DNA of 64,000 nucleotides from Microbotryomycetes sp. JL201. Lineage: Eukaryota; Basidiomycota; Microbotryomycetes. The stretch covers positions 217,095-281,094 of the forward strand of contig JAQYUZ010000020.1 of NCBI GenBank assembly GCA_033819885.1, given 5' to 3'. The position numbers and the translations under genes are program-made. Each line of letters opens with the position of its first letter. Position 1 is the first letter of the stretch. The notes beneath the pieces are model-generated. The model saw only the letters and a list, made by a program, of their open reading frames with translations. It was not told the DNA's origin and did no database searches. Below are positions 58,671-64,000 of this stretch, piece by piece.

Positions 58671-60543
58671 TCAATTTGCCAAATCTCCTGCCCGCCAGAC
58701 CTGACACGATGGTGGCCACTGCGCAGTGATCTCTGTACCGACGTATTTCACAAGCGGCACCGGACGATAGATCCACACTTCTCCTTTTGACATGCTCGTC
58801 ATGTCATAAGTTGCCTGAGAGGGAGCTACACCTTGCGATTGCTCGACGACTGTCAGATTGGCAAGGCTAGAGATTGGATAAGATTCGCCGGGCGCAGGTA
58901 AGGATGCAGGTTGGCCAACGTCTACAACGACCGCCGTATGCTACACAGCATCAATCCTCGGTCAGCTGCTGCCCTTCTCTGTCCAAACAATTCGACTCAC
59001 GTCAGGGTCACCGAGCGTGGAATAACTTAGCCTCGACATGCCAGCCTGCCTAATTGTCACCGCTCTCCATTCGACAATATCACCTGCTCTGACGTATACA
59101 TCGCCCCCTCGCCAGATTCCTTCGCCACGTCCTTCGCCCGTTGATCGAGCGTAAAACAAGAGATGGCCATGAGTACGTCCTATACTCGGAAAAGGTTCCG
59201 GCACATTGATGTTTCTGACTGATTCGAGAGCTTCTGACGCGACGTCCCAGCACTCGCCCCTAGCCACTGGTCTTCCAGATGCGACAGCGTTCTGTGCGAA
59301 CGAAATGACCGCGTCGGAGTACAGTTGCGATGCAATGTACAGCTCGTCGCCAGTCCAGGGCGACGGACAAGGTCGGTAGACGGCGTCTCTTCGCTCTTGA
59401 CCAACCAGATGTCGTGACACGTCCCAGTCAATCTTCCACCACGCACACGAGCAATCTCCGAACAAGGCAAAACCAATCAGAGACTTTTGTGAGCCAAGCT
59501 GAGTCCATGATCCTGTCCATCGCATGTCTGAACGTCCTCGAAGCGGTGGCGGAATCGTGTGCGCGGCATCTTCGGATGCGTACCATGGTGGAGACGGGAA
59601 AGGGGCATGCATGATCCAGTGGCAAATCGAGAGACCAGAAGATGAATGAGACTGTAGCGGAGGATACGACGGCACCGCCTGTGACGGCAGATCAACTTTT
59701 ACAGCTGGCCGCGTTGTCGACACTACTGCAGGACGTAGGGCGAGATCTCGACTGTGAGAGGATGTTATTGTTGCCGACGCAGAATCAGCTGGACCAGGCT
59801 CCGCGTCGTGCGATATCGAGGGAAATCGAGTCTCAAAAAACTGACCAAGACCTTTGTAAGTTTCTCGAATCGCTTACGCGTCTAAGACAACTGACATACT
59901 TCATCTAAGGTAGCAAAGAAATCTGCTCTGTCCTGTGCGTTGTAATCCGAAAACTTCTTGTGCAATGGAAGTTCGCTAGCTACGGAAGCGAGATGGACTG
60001 CGCTGTCATTGGATGCCCCTGGCGGATTGCGCGCTGGCGGCTGAGGCTTCGGCAGGTCATATTTGACGGCATGATTGTATGGCGGCGCGGGGACTTGACG
60101 TTCATTCGACAGCGTCCTACGAGGCAGCGCCGGTGGCGGAGCGGTTGCGCCGGCTTGGGACAGATTCGGCGGCTTTTGGGCAACAGTAGGGGGAGTCCTC
60201 GCCCCGAATGAGCTGCTTGATGTTGCGGTGAGATTTGAGCTGCTGCTTCTGAAGGGTGGCGGTGGCGGTGTCGAATGTTGCATAACGTCGTGCGCTTGCA
60301 ACGCCGTGCTCTGGTTGTAGCGCTGTCGCGCATCAGCGCCAGATTCACTGTAGCGGTCTAGTGGCCTTGAAGCTGGCGTTGAACGTTGTGGTGGCTTTGT
60401 AGTAGCAGCCTTGGCTCGCTGCTTGGCGTCTTCGGCCGCCGCTTGCTACTCTCGATCGTGGTCAGCCCTGCTTTCCATTTGCGTTCGTAGGACTAGCAGT
60501 CTGTCTCTCTCACCGCTTTGGCTTTGAGTTCGGCAAAATTCAT
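58671..60543 (-). CDS. AIM3/BBC1 C-terminal-domain protein (cortical actin patch)
   Basis: The C-terminal half matches the domain shared by yeast Aim3 and Bbc1, proteins of the actin patch. Exons (minus) 60543-60514, 60445-59900, 59840-59001, 58940-58671; 561 residues. Starts MNFAELKAKAQAAAEDAKQR, then a Pro/Ser-rich linker with polyproline stretches (TPPPPPF, PAPPYN) that could bind SH3 domains or profilin, and LHKKFSDYNAQDRADFFATLDEFF. The domain shows CAWWKIDWD, GECWDVASEALESV, PEPFPSIGRTHGHLLFYA, GGDVYVRAGDIVEW and YSTLGDPDHTAVVV. No SH3 domain as in Bbc1, so nearer Aim3 in plan. Start codon lies 49 bp from that of the divergent flavin-reductase-like gene. Confidence 0.8.
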
Positions 60544-60592
60544 GGGCGTATGGCGCGAGAGGCGAGTAAGAACCTAGGTTGGCTTCAGATCA

Positions 60593-61363
60593 ATGAGCGC
60601 GCCGTGCTGTTGCCGAACGCTGTCCACGGCCGCCACTCGCCGCTCGCCGAGCTCACACACAAGCCGCAAACATTTCAATGATGCTGCGACGGCGTTGCGA
60701 CACGTAATGCGATCAGTTGCTCAGCCCGTGGCCGTCATCACCGTACCGCTGGGCGAACCGAGTCGGCATCATCGAGTGTCGCAAATGAAGCATCAAGCAC
60801 GAGCATCAGATCACGACAGAGTGACAACACAAGACAATCACGGGGCAACGCTGTCCTCTCTATCGTCTATTTCTTTGCATCCGCCTCTCGTCTCGTTCTC
60901 GCTTAGGTTGCCATCGCGCGTGTCGTCGTACTTGACAGGCACGGGCAATAATCCCTGCAAGAAACAATTCAGGATACATCTGTTATCAGCCAATCAAGAG
61001 AACTCGGCGAGATTGTTTGCACGCCAGGCGCCGCTACCGACTCGAGCTCAGCCGTCGTCAGAATCGCCACCAGCGCTGCCACACTTTCCCGCAGAAGCGT
61101 TTCAAGAATTGGAGGCAGGTGCGCTCGGTACGCTCGACTGCACGCTCGTGCAACGAATAAAGTTGGCAGAGCTCGACTCGGCGGGGGCTACGGCTACAGA
61201 TTCAGGCGAGCAACCGCTGTCGGAACTGTACATTGCAAAAGTGGAGCGGGCGTGGTCAACACAGACACAGGGAGGGCAGAATGCTGGCGAAGTGAGTGCA
61301 CGTGGCAGCCTCGTGTACTGGGACCAGAAGTACAAAGCGGTCGAGGCAGCGCAGAAATGTTAA
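60593..61363 (+). CDS. flavin-reductase-like FMN-binding protein
   Basis: Single-exon gene, 256 residues, the only intronless one here. It has the order of motifs of flavin-reductase-like (FMN-binding split-barrel) proteins: LRHVMRSVAQPVAVIT, GATLSSLSSISLHPPLVSFSLRLPSR, IHLLSANQENSARLFARQ, and LGTLDCTLVQRIKLAE...LYIAKVERAW. The N-terminal Cys/Arg/Ser-rich leader without acidic residues could be a mitochondrial presequence (inference). Some inserted segments (TQDNHG, PLPTRAQPSSESPP) are typical of fungal forms. The substrate is unknown. Confidence 0.82.
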   Translation: MSAPCCCRTLSTAATRRSPSSHTSRKHFNDAATALRHVMRSVAQPVAVITVPLGEPSRHHRVSQMKHQARASDHDRVTTQDNHGATLSSLSSISLHPPLVSFSLRLPSRVSSYLTGTGNNPCKKQFRIHLLSANQENSARLFARQAPLPTRAQPSSESPPALPHFPAEAFQELEAGALGTLDCTLVQRIKLAELDSAGATATDSGEQPLSELYIAKVERAWSTQTQGGQNAGEVSARGSLVYWDQKYKAVEAAQKC

Positions 61364-61510
61364 CGGAGCGAGCACATGTCTCGGCCATGGTTTCGTGATA
61401 TTGCTGTTGTAATTGTCCACCTATTCCAGCGCCTCGTTACAAACACAGTCTCGGAGTCGTTCGACGCACGAACGGCGCGTCTTTTTTGATCTCGAACCAA
61501 AACCAGAACA

Positions 61511-63288
61511 ATGTAAGCAGTCGCGCCTCGGCCGCGCCGTCGCGTGTCCGGCTGCGGTTATACTGACTTGTCATTGCTCGCCATCGTGCAGGGCTGCCAA
61601 GATTTGTGAGTGCTCCGTGTGCCGGATCGTCGATGCCCCACCGGCGGACGATGCGGCGCGCACGGCCAGCATTGCTCGGTATGCGAGAGCCGCAACTGAC
61701 ATCGTTTCCTCGTCCTTCTCTACCGGGGACCTGTCGTGCAGACTGGTGAGTTCGCTGCTGCCGTCGTACGCGGCCCGCGTGCGCTTCGCGTCCCTCCACG
61801 AGTCACGCGCGGGGCGCACGCGTACGCCAGGCCACGGCCAATCCCCGCCCTGACAGCAATCGAAACCGTGAATGCTAACACTGCTCGGCTGCCTGCCTTG
61901 CTCGCAGCGGAAACTTGTCATGGTTAGTCCTCATCCGCCAGGCGCAAATCGCGTTTTCAGGCTGACGAGTGAATCCCGCCCGCGCGCAACCGCACCTGCA
62001 CTGCTTCCGAAACACCACAGGGGCACTAACAACGATACGTTGAGGGATGCCTTTCAACAATTCGGCCAGGTCGTCGACTGCATCGTCATGACGTGAGTAT
62101 CGCGCATAGTGGCAGGCCGCGACACGTGCATTAGCGCCAGGATGGTGGACGTCAACAGCTGACCAGGCAGAACATGTTCTGCAGTGAGCCTGGAACCGGC
62201 CGCTCGCGTGGCTTTGGCTTCGTCACCTTTGCCGACCAAGCCGCTGCCGACGCTGCGATTGCCGCCATGAACGACCAGGAGCTTGTGCGTTATTGATTTC
62301 CTATTCATTCTGATCGCTTCAGTCAATCGGCTGCTTCTGGCTTGCTGGGTTACCTGGCTCAACCGTTCTGCGGCCTCTTGGTTTCGGCTTGTTGCGCCTG
62401 CTCAAGTTGGCTGTGCTAGCTCGGTTCGATTTCGACGCTGTTCACACTCGTCTCAGAGCTGTCGGTCTGCTGCTTAATGTGATCGGACGTCGGGTCTCCC
62501 CGGAGCAGCGACTAACGGTCGCACCAACCCCGTTCTTGTATCTTCTCTGAACTGTTTCCTGACTCCTGTATTGGTTCTTTCGTCCCTTTCGCATGCTTCC
62601 TGTGCTCTGGCTTCAATGTCTGCGCCTCTGCTCTGTCGTTCTGGCTGCGTTGCTCAACACGCTCTCCGTCCCGATGCTTTACACTCTGATTTCACAGGGT
62701 AAGCACGGCCACCGCAATCTACATCTGAAGCTTTATTCATGGTCTTCACAAACTCTACAGACGGACGCAGGCTCCGCGTCAATGTTGCTAACCAGCGCAC
62801 CGGCGGTGGTGGAGGATACGGCGGAGGAGGATATGGCGGAGGATGTGCGTCTCAGGAGGCGCCTCCGCACCATTCTTTAGCTGATTTACATTCATGTGGG
62901 CAGATGGCGGTGGATACGGAGGAGGAGGAGGATACGGTGGAGGATACCAGCAGGGTGGCTGTGAGTAACGCGGCACACTCTTTCAGTTCTCGACGGCTCA
63001 TCCTCCTTGTCGCAGATGGAGGCCAGGCTGGCTTCGGTGGCCAGTCCGGCTACGGACAGCAAGGCTACGGACAGCAGAGCTACGGCCAGCAGTCCTACGG
63101 CCAGCAGGGCGGCTTTGGCGGCGAGCAAGGCTCGTACGGCGGCGCAGGTTACGGCGGTGCCCAGGGCGGTTTCCAACAGGGTGGTTACAACCAGCAGCAG
63201 GGTGGCGGTGGTCAACAGGGTGGCTATGTGCGTCTTGCAGCTCGGTTTGCATCGAAAAGACGACTGATTCACTTTTGGCCTGCAGTAA
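61511..63288 (+). CDS. glycine-rich RRM RNA-binding protein with micro-exons
   Basis: Small RNA-binding protein of the GRP/CIRBP type: one RRM plus a Gly/Tyr/Gln tail. 187 residues from exons 61511-61512 (AT), 61592-61605, 61742-61745, 61908-61922, 62021-62092, 62185-62284, 62698, 62761-62844, 62904-62960, 63016-63227 and 63286-63288 (TAA). RNP2 is IYCGNL (5-10), RNP1 is RGFGFVTF (44-51), and ELDGRRLRVNVA closes the RRM; the tail has GYGGG and GYGQQ/SYGQQ repeats. The parts from exon 5 on are secure apart from the single-base exon; the first four exons are inferred because only this chain gives ATG, KIY, GNLSW in one frame with good splice sites at every border. If the last intron is retained the protein gains about 39 residues. 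Confidence 0.8.
61742..61745 (+). other. candidate 4-nt micro-exon
   Basis: ACTG, directly preceded by CGTGCAG and followed by GTGAGT. It completes Tyr and begins Cys in the RNP2 motif (KI-Y-C-GNLSW) and is required to bring exon 2 (ending in phase 1) into frame with exon 4 (beginning with the third base of a codon). Confidence 0.6.
62285..62697 (+). other. 413-nt intron inside the RRM
   Basis: Longest intron in the window, between GTGCGT and TTTCACAG. If retained, an in-frame TGA follows within four codons, so unspliced RNA would encode a truncated RRM. It is pyrimidine-rich with many short CT runs. An independent gene inside is not supported. Confidence 0.6.
62698..62698 (+). other. candidate 1-nt micro-exon
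   Basis: A single G between TTTCACAG and GTAAGC. It supplies the first base of the Asp codon in EL-D-GRRL. Joining exon 6 (ends CTT, phase 0) directly to the exon at 62761 (starts AC GGA) would shift the frame. Confidence 0.55.
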
Positions 63289-64000
63289 ATCGCTCTGCTG
63301 AACCGCTTTCCTTTTCTCGACCCGCCTCTTTCTACCGCCTTTGACCGTCTCGCATTGTCTACTGTCGTCTCATTCGCTTCCGTTCTCGTCTCAAAACTCA
63401 TCGTCTCGGTCCCTTTTCCATCTCGACAATGAATCTGTTTCTCAATTACGGAACCATGTGACGACCTCGCGCTTTGTTTCGGTGTCTCTTGCCCCCCTTC
63501 CCGCACAAACTTGTCTTCACTCTTGTCTTCCAGGTATAGCTCGTTTTTCTCACTTCCCCTCTTCTTACCGCCTCTCTGCCTCAGACCAAAAAAGTTCTTG
63601 TATCTGTTCAAGTACGTGTGTGTCTCTCCTCAGTGCCCCTCATTCCGTTCTGTGCACTGCCGTGCCCAACTTTTTCTTTTTCGCTTTCCTATCAAAGTTT
63701 CTCGTGTGTCAGCAATGGGGAAAGAGGAATGCTTTGGAATTGAAATGCCTAGGAATTGATGCACATGCTGGTATGATCTCTCGCGTTTTGTGCTCTTGCG
63801 AAGGGACGACCATTGCCCTTGCATGCATTGATTTGACACGTTTGCGCATTGGGCCGAGTGTCGCCAACGTGGATAGCAGACGCCCTGATCTTTCAATGTG
63901 ATTTCGGACAAGCGAGCTGTCTCAATGATGATGGAAATGTGGGTTGGTCGGCGTCGTATTGACAATCAACAAAGGACAACAAATGAATAAAATAAAGGGG
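63289..64000. other. 3' region of the RRM gene to window end
   Basis: About 710 bases, very pyrimidine-rich to about 63680. AATAAA occurs twice at 63986-63996 and could serve cleavage/polyadenylation. No coding sequence is supported on either strand. Confidence 0.4.

Noticed and set aside
62593-62880. Open frame with hydrophobic start inside the long RRM intron
   Set aside because: It overlaps the downstream RRM exons in the wrong frame and reflects the pyrimidine-rich intron.

Overview
The window is nuclear DNA of a fungus, most likely a basidiomycete. Genes are packed on both strands, nearly all are split by many short introns (mostly 50-110 nt) with GT-AG borders and CTGAC/CTAAC-like branch sites, and the products are conserved eukaryotic housekeeping proteins. 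Placement below phylum is not possible from the sequence alone. No rRNA, tRNA, CRISPR or transposon was found. I joined exons by hand from phase, splice signals and family conservation; coordinates of introns are inferences unless two copies or a strong family match fix them.

Layout: 1-764 3' end of an unknown gene; 1075-4654 two tandem ACC-synthase-like aminotransferase genes with the same eight-exon structure; 4732-6689 a coiled-coil protein; 6955-9017 a GPI-type chitin deacetylase; 9636-13614 (-) a vacuolar-type Ca2+ pump (PMC1); 15112-16990 (-) a BRD8-like bromodomain protein; 18081-19161 (-) ubiquitin-conjugating enzyme UBC7, head to head with MMS19 (19186-23452); 23806-29596 DNA polymerase alpha (POL1); 29780-34322 a Vps3/TGFBRAP1-type tethering subunit; 34456-36077 a Nudix hydrolase; 36920-39170 (-) a GRAM/VASt sterol-transfer protein; 39780-41239 a fatty-acid-hydroxylase-family membrane enzyme; 41376-43440 (-) a MINDY deubiquitinase with a CaaX end; 43588-44365 an unknown small protein; 44446-46539 (-) the MutY adenine glycosylase; 46971-48461 an F-box protein; 48786-50721 (-) PRP19; 51083-53263 NOP58; 53599-58545 (-) condensin SMC2; 58671-60543 (-) an AIM3/BBC1-domain actin-patch protein; 60593-61363 a flavin-reductase-like protein; 61511-63288 a glycine-rich RNA-binding protein.

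There is no single pathway. Genome maintenance is well represented (MMS19, POL1, MutY, PRP19, SMC2), beside membrane/trafficking genes.

The most striking signal is the last gene. Its 187-residue product needs eleven coding exons, among them exons of 14, 4, 15 and 1 nt, a start codon split by an intron (AT|G), and a stop codon standing alone after the last intron. A second theme is GC-AG introns: four good candidates (plus one weak) in five genes, one of them at a position where the tandem paralogue uses GT-AG. A third is the recurrence of the palindrome TCACGTGA, mostly between genes.
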